The notes under the pieces are model-generated. The model did no database searches. It saw nothing but the letters and a program-made list of their open reading frames with translations, and had not been told where the DNA came from. From positions 12,531 through 27,761 of the forward strand of contig DKBA01000210.1 in NCBI GenBank assembly GCA_002450985.1: a stretch of DNA of 15,231 nucleotides, given 5' to 3'. Shown here piece after piece: positions 1 through 5,943 of this stretch. Position numbers and translations under genes: made by a program. Within the stretch, counting starts at the first letter, position 1, and each line of letters starts with the position of its first letter. The DNA comes from Acidimicrobiia bacterium UBA6912. GTDB taxonomy: Bacteria; Actinomycetota; Acidimicrobiia; Spongiisociales; UBA5794.

Positions 1-20
1 CTGACCGGCGGCCCACGGCC

Positions 21-48
21 TTGACAGGCCCCCCGATCCTGGTACAAA
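21..48 (+). promoter_or_regulatory. Sigma-70-type promoter for the SAM riboswitch-metY transcript
   Basis: There is a perfect -35 hexamer TTGACA at 21-26 and a -10-like TACAAA at 43-48, separated by 16 bases. The -10 is preceded by GG and followed by T. Transcription would start near 55, about 58 bases before the riboswitch P1 helix and about 295 bases before the metY start. Such a long untranslated leader fits a riboswitch-controlled gene. The assignment is by eye from consensus matching; the -10 matches TATAAT at four of six positions. Confidence 0.6.
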
Positions 49-112
49 TCCCGAACCCGTTCAGAGGAGACCAACCGCACCGACGTCGCACGCCGACACG
101 CACCAGCACACA

Positions 113-215
113 TCATCGAGAAAGGTGGAGGGAACAGGCCCTGTGAAGCCTTGGCAACCATCCTTCGGGAACGGTGCCAAATCCTGCTCCCGGCGCTGGC
201 CGGAGAGAGAGATGA
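113..215 (+). ncRNA. SAM-I (S-box) riboswitch aptamer
   Basis: The S-box core is present in order: GGTGGAGGGA (124-133), GGCCC with TGAAGCC (137-150), GGCAACC (152-158), GGTGCCAA (173-180), TCCTGC (182-187) and the closing GAGAGATGA. P1 is formed by TCATC at 113-117 with GATGA at 211-215. A P4-type hairpin is visible around 187-206. These blocks match the SAM-I consensus rather than the SAM-IV class often found in actinobacteria. It binds S-adenosylmethionine and normally turns expression off when SAM is plentiful. The downstream gene, metY, makes homocysteine in methionine synthesis, which fits. Exact ends may differ by a few bases. Confidence 0.92.
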
Positions 216-238
216 GCGAGGACCCATCCTCCTTCAAT

Positions 239-277
239 CGCCTCTCCACAGCCCCGGGGAGGCGTTTCCCGTTTCTC
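239..277 (+). terminator. Riboswitch expression platform: candidate intrinsic terminator
   Basis: A 9-base-pair stem (CGCCTCTCC at 239-247 with GGGGAGGCG at 256-264, one T-G wobble, 8-base loop) is followed by a T-rich run TTTCCCGTTTCTC at 265-277. It lies 24 bases after the aptamer and 74 bases before the metY start, where an S-box terminator is expected. A possible competing pairing is GGAGAG at 202-207, in the aptamer 3' part, with CTCTCC at 242-247 in the terminator 5' arm. The T tract is interrupted by C, so termination strength is uncertain. Confidence 0.6.
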
Positions 278-350
278 GGGACGCCGCTCCCGGGCGCCGC
301 CGCCGTTGCCCCCCTGCGGTGACCACCGCACAACGACGACGAGGAGAACC

Positions 351-1664
351 ATGTCCGAGAAGACCTACCACTACGAGACCCTGCAACTCCACGCAGGTCA
401 GGACCCCGACCCGGCGACCAACGCCAGGGCGGTGCCGATCTACCAGACGACGTCGTACGTCTTCGACGACGCCGACCACGCCGCCAGCCTGTTCGGGCTC
501 CAGCAGTTCGGCAACATCTACACCCGCATCATGAACCCGACCACCGACGTGTTCGAGAAGCGGATCGCCGCCCTCGAGGGCGGCGTCGCCGCCGTCGCCA
601 CGTCGTCGGGCCAGGCGGCCCAGCTGCTCACCGTCACGACGCTCGCCCAGGCGGGCGACAACATCGTCTCCACCAGCTACCTCTACGGCGGCACCTACAA
701 CCAGTTCAAGGTGGCGCTGCCCCGGCTCGGCATCGGGGTGAGGTTCGTGGAGGGTGACGACGCAGACGCCATCGCCGCCACCATCGACGAGAACACCAAG
801 GGCGTATACGTCGAGTCGATCGGCAATCCGCAGTACAACGTTCCCGATCTCGCACGCATCGCCGAGGTGGCGCATGCCGCCGGCGTACCGCTCATCGTCG
901 ACAACACGTTCGGCGCCGCCGGCTACCTGGTGCGGCCCATCGACCACGGCGCCGACATCGTCGTCGCCTCCGCCACGAAGTGGATCGGCGGCCATGGCAC
1001 GTCGATCGGCGGCATCATCGTGGACTCGGGGAACTTCGACTGGCGCTCACCGAAGTTCCCCCTCTTCAACGACCCCGCCCCCGGCTACCACGGGCTCAAC
1101 TTCGGCGAGGTCTTCGGGCCCGAGGGGCCGTTCGGCAACATCGCCTTCGCCATCCGGGCACGGGTCGAGGGGCTGCGCGACCTCGGCGCCGCCCAGTCGC
1201 CGTTCAACAGCTTCCTCCTGCTCCAAGGTGTGGAGACGCTGTCGCTGCGGGTGCAGCGCCACGTGGACAACGCCCTCGAGCTGGCCCGGTGGCTGGAGGC
1301 GCATCCGCAGGTGGCGTGGGTCAACTACCCGGGCCTGCCGACACATCCCTCGCACGAGCTGGCGAAGAGGTACCTGCGCCACGGGTTCGGCGCCGTGCTG
1401 TCGTTCGGCGTCGCCGGCGGCTACGAGGCGGCCAAGACCTTCATCGACTCGGTGGAGCTGGCGAGCCACCTCGCCAACGTCGGCGACGCCAAGACGCTCG
1501 TCATCCACCCGGCCTCGACGACGCACCAGCAGCTCACCGCCGAAGAGCAGGCGGCAGCGGGCGTGAAGCAGGATCTGGTCAGGGTCTCCGTCGGCCTCGA
1601 GCACATCGACGACATCAAGGCGGACTTCTCCCAGGCGCTGGGGCGAACGGCGGCGGTGGCCTAG
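351..1664 (+). CDS. metY: O-acetylhomoserine sulfhydrylase (O-acetylhomoserine aminocarboxypropyltransferase)
   Basis: A 437-residue PLP enzyme of the Cys/Met metabolism family. It converts O-acetylhomoserine and sulfide to homocysteine in the cytoplasm, in the direct-sulfhydrylation route to methionine. The N-terminus (YETLQLHAGQDPDP) and length are those of MetY rather than the shorter cystathionine gamma-synthases. Visible features are the YTR motif (57-59) and NPT (62-64), the cofactor-contacting SSGQAAQ near 85-91, Tyr112, and the Schiff-base lysine K210 in SATKWIGGHG. The ATG at 351 is preferred over an in-frame TTG at 306 because GAGGAG (341-346) sits 4 bases upstream and the protein then starts where family members start. 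It is a single-gene unit behind the SAM-I riboswitch. The next gene converges on it. Confidence 0.95.
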   Translation: MSEKTYHYETLQLHAGQDPDPATNARAVPIYQTTSYVFDDADHAASLFGLQQFGNIYTRIMNPTTDVFEKRIAALEGGVAAVATSSGQAAQLLTVTTLAQAGDNIVSTSYLYGGTYNQFKVALPRLGIGVRFVEGDDADAIAATIDENTKGVYVESIGNPQYNVPDLARIAEVAHAAGVPLIVDNTFGAAGYLVRPIDHGADIVVASATKWIGGHGTSIGGIIVDSGNFDWRSPKFPLFNDPAPGYHGLNFGEVFGPEGPFGNIAFAIRARVEGLRDLGAAQSPFNSFLLLQGVETLSLRVQRHVDNALELARWLEAHPQVAWVNYPGLPTHPSHELAKRYLRHGFGAVLSFGVAGGYEAAKTFIDSVELASHLANVGDAKTLVIHPASTTHQQLTAEEQAAAGVKQDLVRVSVGLEHIDDIKADFSQALGRTAAVA

Positions 1665-1666
1665 CG

Positions 1667-1693
1667 GTAGCCCGTAGCCCGTATCCCGTATCG
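1667..1693 (+). repeat. Short 7-bp tandem repeat after metY
   Basis: Three and almost four tandem copies of a heptamer follow the metY stop directly: GTAGCCC (1667-1673), GTAGCCC (1674-1680), GTATCCC (1681-1687) and the start of a fourth, GTATCG (1688-1693). The unit drifts from GTAGCCC to GTATCCC. It lies in the 54-base gap between two convergent genes. I saw no other copy in this window. Function is unknown. Confidence 0.6.
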
Positions 1694-1704
1694 AACCGCC
1701 GCGA

Positions 1705-1730
1705 GCCTCGGACGGCACTCACCCCGAGGC
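1705..1730. terminator. Weak hairpin between convergent genes
   Basis: GCCTCGG at 1705-1711 pairs with CCGAGGC at 1724-1730 (perfect 7-bp stem, 12-base loop). It overlaps the stop codon of the minus-strand FGE-like gene and lies 40 bases after metY. No T run follows on either strand, so it may be a bidirectional transcript-end structure rather than a proper intrinsic terminator. Confidence 0.3.
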
Positions 1731-2465
1731 GCAGCGGAAACCGAAGCGGTCGTCACCCACGTCGCTGTGGGACGAGTCGCGGAACGTGGTCGTCGCCCAC
1801 TCGGAGGGCGACGACCACGACCCGCCCCGCAGCACCCGGTTCCCGTGGTCTTCGGGTCCGACCGGGTCGTCGCCGGGGGACACCGCGTAGTACCCGGCGC
1901 CGTAGTAGTCGGCGACCCACTCGTGGACGTTGCCCGCCATGTCCAAGACGCCGTAGGGGCTCGCCCCTTCCGGAAAGGAGCCGACGGGCACGGGTCCGCT
2001 GTCCACGGCGACGGCCGCTCGCCCAGGATCCCACTCGTCGCCCCACGGGTAGCGCCTGCCGTCGTCGCCTCTCGCCGCCCGCTCCCACTCCGCCTCGGTG
2101 GGAAGCCGCTTGCCCGCCCACTCGCAGTATGCGGCCGCATCCGGCCAGGCGACGTGGGTGACCGGCAGGTTGCCGGGGAGCGACGGCACCGGCCCATCCC
2201 AGTTGCCCGGAAGGCGCCAGCCGGTGGCTGCCACGAACGCAACGTACTGGGCCACGGTCACCTCGTAGCGATCGATCGTGTACGCCGGGAGCCGCACCTC
2301 GTGGGGCGGAGCCTCGTTGGCCCTCCCGGCCGCCGACCCCATGACGAAGGCGCCGGCCGGGATGCGCACGACGTCACCATCCAGATCGGCGGCACGATCC
2401 GCCGGGACTGCGGTGCCTCCGCCACAGCCGGTCACGATGAGCGCCAGAACCAGCAACCACCGCAT
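1719..2465 (-). CDS. FGE-sulfatase-fold (SUMF1-type) lipoprotein, probably not a formylglycine-generating enzyme
   Basis: A 248-residue exported lipoprotein. The start MRWLLVLALIVTGC gives a signal peptide with lipid-attachment Cys14; a longer in-frame start at 2537 would bury this signal, so I reject it. After the linker the whole protein is one FGE-sulfatase domain: IPAGAFVMGS, a YEVTVAQYVAFVAATG helix, LPVTHVAWPDAAAYCEWAGKRLPTEAEWE, NVHEWVADYYG, VLRGGSW and FGFRCA. True formylglycine-generating enzymes have a redox-active Cys pair shortly after the GGS motif. Here that stretch is GGSWSSPSEWATTT with no cysteine; the only late Cys is Cys245 in FRCA. It therefore has the fold without the sulfatase-activating chemistry. 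Related non-FGE members do other oxidations or binding; its substrate is unknown. It is divergent from the flavoprotein gene at 2564. Confidence 0.85.
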   Translation of the reverse strand: MRWLLVLALIVTGCGGGTAVPADRAADLDGDVVRIPAGAFVMGSAAGRANEAPPHEVRLPAYTIDRYEVTVAQYVAFVAATGWRLPGNWDGPVPSLPGNLPVTHVAWPDAAAYCEWAGKRLPTEAEWERAARGDDGRRYPWGDEWDPGRAAVAVDSGPVPVGSFPEGASPYGVLDMAGNVHEWVADYYGAGYYAVSPGDDPVGPEDHGNRVLRGGSWSSPSEWATTTFRDSSHSDVGDDRFGFRCASG

Positions 2466-2505
2466 CCCCTCATCCTGGACGACGCAGGGAGGCCGCCACC
2501 AGGTC

Positions 2506-2534
2506 TCGACGGCCCTTCTCGTCCCCGCTACGGT
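2506..2534 (+). promoter_or_regulatory. Candidate promoter for the PNPOx-fold gene
   Basis: TCGACG at 2506-2511 resembles TTGACA (four of six) and TACGGT at 2529-2534 is an actinobacterial-type -10. The spacer is 17 bases. It lies in the 98-base divergent gap and would start a leader of about 23 bases that contains the SD sequence of the downstream gene. Found by eye only. Confidence 0.35.
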
Positions 2535-2563
2535 CACCCGAAGCCGGGCGGAGGGAGTGCTCC

Positions 2564-3127
2564 ATGGGACGGGTCTACGAGGGCATCGACGAGCGAATGG
2601 CGGAGTGGATCGGCCGCCAGCCCATGTTCTTCGTCGCCACCGCCCCGGATTCGGGAGGTCGGGTCAACGTGTCGCCCAAGGGCCTCGACGGGACGTTTGC
2701 CGTGCTCGACGAGCACACGGTGGCGTACCTCGACCTCGGCGGCAGCGGTGCCGAGACCGTCGCGCACACCCGCCAGAACGGGCGCATCACGCTCATGTTC
2801 TGCTCGTTCGCCGGACCGCCACGCATCGTCCGCCTGTACGGCACCGGCCAGGCGCTCTTCCCCGGCGAACCCGGCTACGAGGACCTCCGCCACCTCTTCC
2901 CGGACCTCCGCGCCCGCAACATCATCCGCGTCGCAGTGGAGCGAATCGCCGATTCGTGCGGCTACGGGGTTCCCGAGATGGAGCTCGTGGCCCAGCGCAC
3001 CCGGCTCACCGACTTCATCGACAAGCGCTCCGACGAGGAGCTCGAGGCGTATCGCATGGAGCACAACCAGGTGAGCATCGACGGGCTCCCGGCGATCGAC
3101 GCGGCGCCGGGATCGGCCGGCAGGTAG
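2564..3127 (+). CDS. Pyridoxamine 5'-phosphate oxidase-family flavoprotein
   Basis: A 187-residue cytoplasmic protein with the PNPOx split-barrel fold that binds FMN or F420. Support comes from the early block MFFVATAPDSGGRVNVSPKG (about residues 21-40), the AYLDLGGSG strand, and RITLMFCSFAGPPRIVRLYGTGQA (about 74-97), which is typical of the general 'pyridoxamine 5'-phosphate oxidase family protein' group rather than of biosynthetic PdxH. The C-terminal third is charged and helical. The ATG at 2564 has a strong SD, GGAGGGAG at 2550-2557, 6 bases upstream. The substrate cannot be told from sequence. It precedes prpE on the same strand by 98 bases, but a hairpin after its stop suggests separate transcripts. 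Confidence 0.85.
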   Translation: MGRVYEGIDERMAEWIGRQPMFFVATAPDSGGRVNVSPKGLDGTFAVLDEHTVAYLDLGGSGAETVAHTRQNGRITLMFCSFAGPPRIVRLYGTGQALFPGEPGYEDLRHLFPDLRARNIIRVAVERIADSCGYGVPEMELVAQRTRLTDFIDKRSDEELEAYRMEHNQVSIDGLPAIDAAPGSAGR

Positions 3128-3129
3128 CG

Positions 3130-3152
3130 TCTGCCCTGCGATGAAGGGCAGA
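3130..3152 (+). terminator. Perfect hairpin just after the PNPOx-fold gene
   Basis: TCTGCCCT at 3130-3137 pairs perfectly with AGGGCAGA at 3145-3152 across a 7-base loop, starting three bases after the TAG stop. There is no T tract downstream, as is common for hairpin terminators of high-GC actinobacteria. It probably marks the 3' end of the upstream transcript. Confidence 0.45.
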
Positions 3153-3225
3153 TCGGACCTGGTGTCGGTGGTAGGCCATCGGCGACCATGCCTGGGGTCT
3201 CGGGCTGCGTGAGAGAGGAGCACCC

Positions 3226-5118
3226 GTGGGGTATCGCGAGGTCTACGAGCGATCGCTGACCGACCCGGACGGTTTCTGGGGCGATGCAGCACAGACCATC
3301 GACTGGATCGAGCCGCCGTCGATGGTGCTCGACGACTCCTCGGCACCGATGTATCGCTGGTTCACGGGCGGGGTGCTCAACACGTGCCACAACGCGCTCG
3401 ACCGCCACGTCGCAGGCGGACGAGCCGATCAGATCGCCCTGGTCTACGACAGCCCGGTCACCGACACCATTCGCACCTTCACCTATCGGGAGCTGCGCGA
3501 CGAGGTGGCCCGGCTCGCCGGAGCGCTGCGCGGCCTGGGCGTCGGGAAGGGCGACCGGGTGGTCATCTACATGCCGATGATCCCCGAAGCGGCGATGGCC
3601 ATGCTGGCCTGTGCGCGCATCGGCGCGATCCATTCCGTGGTCTTTGGGGGCTTCGCCGCCAAGGAGCTGGCCACCCGCATCGATGACGCCAAGCCGAAGG
3701 TGATCGTGTCTGCGTCGTGCGGTATCGAGCCCGGCCGGATCGTCGAGTACAAGCCGCTGCTCGACGGCGCGATCGAGATCGCAACCCACTCGCCCGATCA
3801 CTGCGTCGTGCTCCAGCGCCCGCAGGCCGCCGCAGCGATGGTGGACGGCCGCGACCTCGACTGGACCGAGCTGGTCGCCGACGCCGTCCCCGCCGACTGT
3901 GTTCCCGTCGGCGCCACCGATCCGCTCTACATCCTCTACACCTCAGGCACCACCGGCCAGCCGAAGGGCGTCGTCCGCGACAACGGCGGCCACGCCGTGG
4001 CGCTCGCCTGGTCGATGAGCAATCTGTACGGCGTTGCCCCCGGGGACGTGTACTGGGCGGCCTCCGACGTCGGGTGGGTGGTCGGGCACTCGTACATCGT
4101 GTACGCACCACTCATCCACGGCTGCACCACGATCCTCTACGAGGGCAAACCGGTCGGCACCCCCGACCCCGGGGCCTTCTGGCGAGTCATCTCCCAGCAC
4201 GGGGTCAACGTGCTGTTCACCGCCCCCACCGCCTTCAGGGCGATCAAGCGCGACGACCCACAGGGCCGCCATCTGGAGCAGTACGACCTGGCGTCGTTCC
4301 GCACCCTGTTCCTCGCCGGGGAGCGGTGCGACCCCGACACCCTCCACTGGGCGGAAGAGGCGCTCGGCGTTCCGGTCATCGACCACTGGTGGCAAACCGA
4401 GAGCGGCTGGCCGATGGCCTGCAATCCGATGGGTATCGAGCCGCTGCCGGTGAAGCCGGGCTCCCCCAGCGTCGCCGTGCCCGGCTACGACATCCGGGCG
4501 CTCGACGACGAAGGCAGCGAGGTCGCCACCGGCAAGATCGGAGCCATCGTCGTAAAGCTGCCCTTGCCGCCCGGCACCTTGCCCACGCTGTGGCACGCAG
4601 ACGAACGGTTCCGGGAGTCGTACCTGAGCCGGTACCCGGGCTACTACCTCACCGCCGACGCCGGCTTCATCGACGAGGACCGTTACATCTCGATCATGAG
4701 TCGCATCGACGACATCATCAACGTCGCCGGTCACCGGCTCTCGACCGGCGCCATGGAGGAGGTGCTGGCCGAGCATCCGGCCGTCGCCGAGTGTGCCGTG
4801 ATCGGCGTCGCCGACGACCTGAAGGGCCAGGTTCCGGTCGGGTTCGTCGTGCTCAAGGCGGGCGCCGACCGCCCGGGCACGGAGATCGAGCGCGAGCTCG
4901 TCGGCTTGGTTCGCGAGCGCATCGGACCGGTCGCCGCCTTCAAGCAGGCTCTGGTCGTCGACCGGCTACCCAAGACCAGGTCGGGGAAGATCCTGCGGGG
5001 CACGATGCGCCAAATCGCCGATGGGGAGACCTGGAAGGTCCCGGCTACCATCGACGACCCCGCCATCCTCGACGAGATCGGCGAGGCGCTGGGAGGACGC
5101 GGATACCCCAAAGGCTGA
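3226..5118 (+). CDS. prpE: Propionate-CoA ligase (propionyl-CoA synthetase, acetyl-CoA synthetase family)
   Basis: A 630-residue adenylate-forming enzyme that activates propionate (or another short-chain acid) with ATP and CoA to the acyl-CoA via an acyl-AMP. The order is ACAS-type N-terminal domain (1-60), the AMP-binding core with phosphate-loop YTSGTTGQPKG at 238-248, WWQTESGWP (core A5 motif), the hinge region near YYLTADAG, and the C-terminal lid with KTRSGKILRG, whose catalytic lysine is K588. The blocks VRDNGGHAVALAWSM after the P-loop and INVAGHRLSTGAMEEVLAEHPAV are those of PrpE/ACSS3-type enzymes rather than of acetate-specific Acs. The start is GTG 3226 with GAGAGGAG at 3213-3220, 5 bases away. 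K588 is the site that protein acetyltransferases modify in this family (known of the family, not shown here). No methylcitrate-cycle or methylmalonyl genes are adjacent. Confidence 0.88.
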   Translation: MGYREVYERSLTDPDGFWGDAAQTIDWIEPPSMVLDDSSAPMYRWFTGGVLNTCHNALDRHVAGGRADQIALVYDSPVTDTIRTFTYRELRDEVARLAGALRGLGVGKGDRVVIYMPMIPEAAMAMLACARIGAIHSVVFGGFAAKELATRIDDAKPKVIVSASCGIEPGRIVEYKPLLDGAIEIATHSPDHCVVLQRPQAAAAMVDGRDLDWTELVADAVPADCVPVGATDPLYILYTSGTTGQPKGVVRDNGGHAVALAWSMSNLYGVAPGDVYWAASDVGWVVGHSYIVYAPLIHGCTTILYEGKPVGTPDPGAFWRVISQHGVNVLFTAPTAFRAIKRDDPQGRHLEQYDLASFRTLFLAGERCDPDTLHWAEEALGVPVIDHWWQTESGWPMACNPMGIEPLPVKPGSPSVAVPGYDIRALDDEGSEVATGKIGAIVVKLPLPPGTLPTLWHADERFRESYLSRYPGYYLTADAGFIDEDRYISIMSRIDDIINVAGHRLSTGAMEEVLAEHPAVAECAVIGVADDLKGQVPVGFVVLKAGADRPGTEIERELVGLVRERIGPVAAFKQALVVDRLPKTRSGKILRGTMRQIADGETWKVPATIDDPAILDEIGEALGGRGYPKG

Positions 5119-5179
5119 CCGCCGGAGCGATCGCCCCCTTCCGATCCACGGCACGAGGTCGCCTCTCCGTGTCCCCCAG

Positions 5180-5219
5180 CGTCTCGCCGCTGCGCTGACC
5201 AGGCGCAGGCAACGAGACG
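5180..5219. terminator. Nested hairpin between convergent prpE and vapC
   Basis: Two nested perfect stems share a centre: CGTCTCG at 5180-5186 with CGAGACG at 5213-5219, and TGCGC at 5191-5195 with GCGCA at 5203-5207 around a 7-base loop. The internal loops are 4 and 5 bases. It lies in the 115-base gap between two converging genes, where a bidirectional terminator is expected. There is no T tract. Confidence 0.4.
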
Positions 5220-5233
5220 ATCGATCAAGCAGC

Positions 5234-5635
5234 TCAGCGGGCGGGAGGGACCGCGAAGTCGCATCGGGGGCCCGGCGCCCCCGCAAGGCGGGTGTCGAGC
5301 GTGATGAGGGCGGCGCCGAGCGCCTCTGCGAGCGCCACAGACCACGCGTCATAGGCGGTGAGGCTGCGGCGCAGCTCCCAGACTCGGTCGGCGACCGGGG
5401 AGAACGGAAAGAGGTCGACCGGCAGGCGATCGAGGTCGGCAACCGCACGTGCAGCCACATCGCTCGTGATGTCGCCGGCCAGCTCTGCCCGACGCAGCAC
5501 GTTGACGACTTCGCCGGGCATCAGGTGCGGCGCCGCGAGTCGAGATCGCCGCAGTTGGTGCTCGGACCACATCCCCGTGTCACCCGAGTCGACCAGCGCC
5601 GCAACGACAACGCTTGCATCGACGACGACGGTCAC
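5234..5635 (-). CDS. vapC: VapC-type PIN-domain ribonuclease toxin
   Basis: A 133-residue single PIN domain, full length for a VapC. The metal-binding acidic residues are visible: D6 in VVVDAS, E42 in MPGEVVNVL, D96 in TAYDAWSVALAEALG, and D114 in LITLDTRL. VapC toxins cleave RNA (often tRNA or rRNA) when freed from their antitoxin. The GTG start at 5635 overlaps the TGA of the upstream antitoxin frame by four bases (GTGA), the usual arrangement for translational coupling in vapBC. All catalytic residues are present, so the toxin looks functional. It is convergent with prpE. Confidence 0.9.
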   Translation of the reverse strand: MTVVVDASVVVAALVDSGDTGMWSEHQLRRSRLAAPHLMPGEVVNVLRRAELAGDITSDVAARAVADLDRLPVDLFPFSPVADRVWELRRSLTAYDAWSVALAEALGAALITLDTRLAGAPGPRCDFAVPPAR

Positions 5636-5760
5636 GTCCGGTCGGCGTCCCGATGCGAGAGGATCGCTTCGGGATCGAGCCTCGACCCCGTGGCCTTCTT
5701 TCGTGCCGATACGCGATCGAGCAGCGTTTCGATGTCGGGACGGCGTGCGAGGTCGATCAT
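5632..5760 (-). CDS. VapB-like antitoxin, C-terminal half recognisable; N-terminus uncertain
   Basis: The frame ending at TGA 5632, coupled to vapC by a GTGA overlap, carries MIDLARRPDIETLLDRVSAR followed by KKATGSRLDPEAILSHRDADRT. This is typical of the toxin-wrapping C-terminal half of VapB/FitA-like antitoxins, which often read 'RP(T/D)..E.L.RV.ARK..TG......IL..RDADR'. From ATG 5760 it is only 42 residues, too short to include the expected N-terminal DNA-binding ribbon-helix-helix. The frame stays open up to ATG 5862 (76 residues, a normal antitoxin length), but that extra stretch is Trp/Cys/Arg-rich, does not look like an antitoxin, and has its start inside a hairpin loop. Either the true N-terminus lies in another frame (a frameshift or decay) or the antitoxin is a divergent or shortened one. 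Confidence 0.5.
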   Translation of the reverse strand: MIDLARRPDIETLLDRVSARKKATGSRLDPEAILSHRDADRT

Positions 5761-5872
5761 CTCTCGGCGGAGACGCCTCGCGGGGCGGTCACCATCGTGC
5801 CGCCCGTCGTCACGTTCACACCAAGCTCGCCACGGTGAGCATCCACTCCCCGTTCGGATCATCGGGGTTCAC
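5757..5872 (-). other. Two short coupled reading frames leading into the antitoxin frame
   Basis: GTG 5872 is preceded at 7 bases by AAAGGA (5885-5880) and opens an 18-codon frame (VNPDDPNGEWMLTVASLV) ending at TGA 5818-5816. GTG 5819 overlaps that stop as GTGA and opens a 20-codon frame (VNVTTGGTMVTAPRGVSAER) ending at TGA 5759-5757. That stop overlaps ATG 5760 of the antitoxin frame as ATGA. Each step is a four-base overlap and each uses a different frame. I do not recognise either peptide. They may be leader peptides, remnants of a frameshifted antitoxin N-terminus, or chance. Confidence 0.3.
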
Positions 5873-5895
5873 CGTGGCGTCCTTTCACCCTGGCG
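5828..5895 (-). repeat. Nested inverted repeat plus third half-site upstream of vapBC (candidate operator or hairpin)
   Basis: Read on the minus strand: CGCCAGGGTGA (5895-5885), AAGGA, CGCCACGGTGA (5879-5869), a 30-base centre, then TCACCGTGGCG (5838-5828). The last two are a perfect 11-bp inverted repeat. The first is a direct copy of the second with one mismatch, 16 bases away. Inside the centre is a second perfect inverted repeat, CCCCG (5867-5863) with CGGGG (5852-5848). VapBC complexes bind inverted repeats at their own promoter, so an autoregulatory operator is plausible. The same structure could fold in RNA as a terminator for the large membrane-protein gene, whose stop is 65 bases upstream, though no T run follows. 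Confidence 0.6.
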
Positions 5896-5943
5896 GCGCC
5901 TGTGTCGCGGCGGACGAGGATTTCGCGGTGCAGTGCGCGACCG

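Noticed and set aside
113..215. SAM-IV riboswitch as the identity of the leader RNA
   Set aside because: The GGTGGAGGGA...GGCAACC...GGTGCCAA...TCCTGC core and the small P4 fit SAM-I; the SAM-IV-specific long core and extra pseudoknot elements are not apparent.
980..2161. A 393-codon plus-strand frame overlapping metY and the FGE-like gene
   Set aside because: It runs out of frame through metY and antisense through the FGE-like gene, and its product is an Arg/Pro-rich shadow sequence.
1767..3074. A 435-codon plus-strand frame spanning the FGE-like gene and the PNPOx gene
   Set aside because: No family resemblance and it crosses two well-supported genes in wrong frames.
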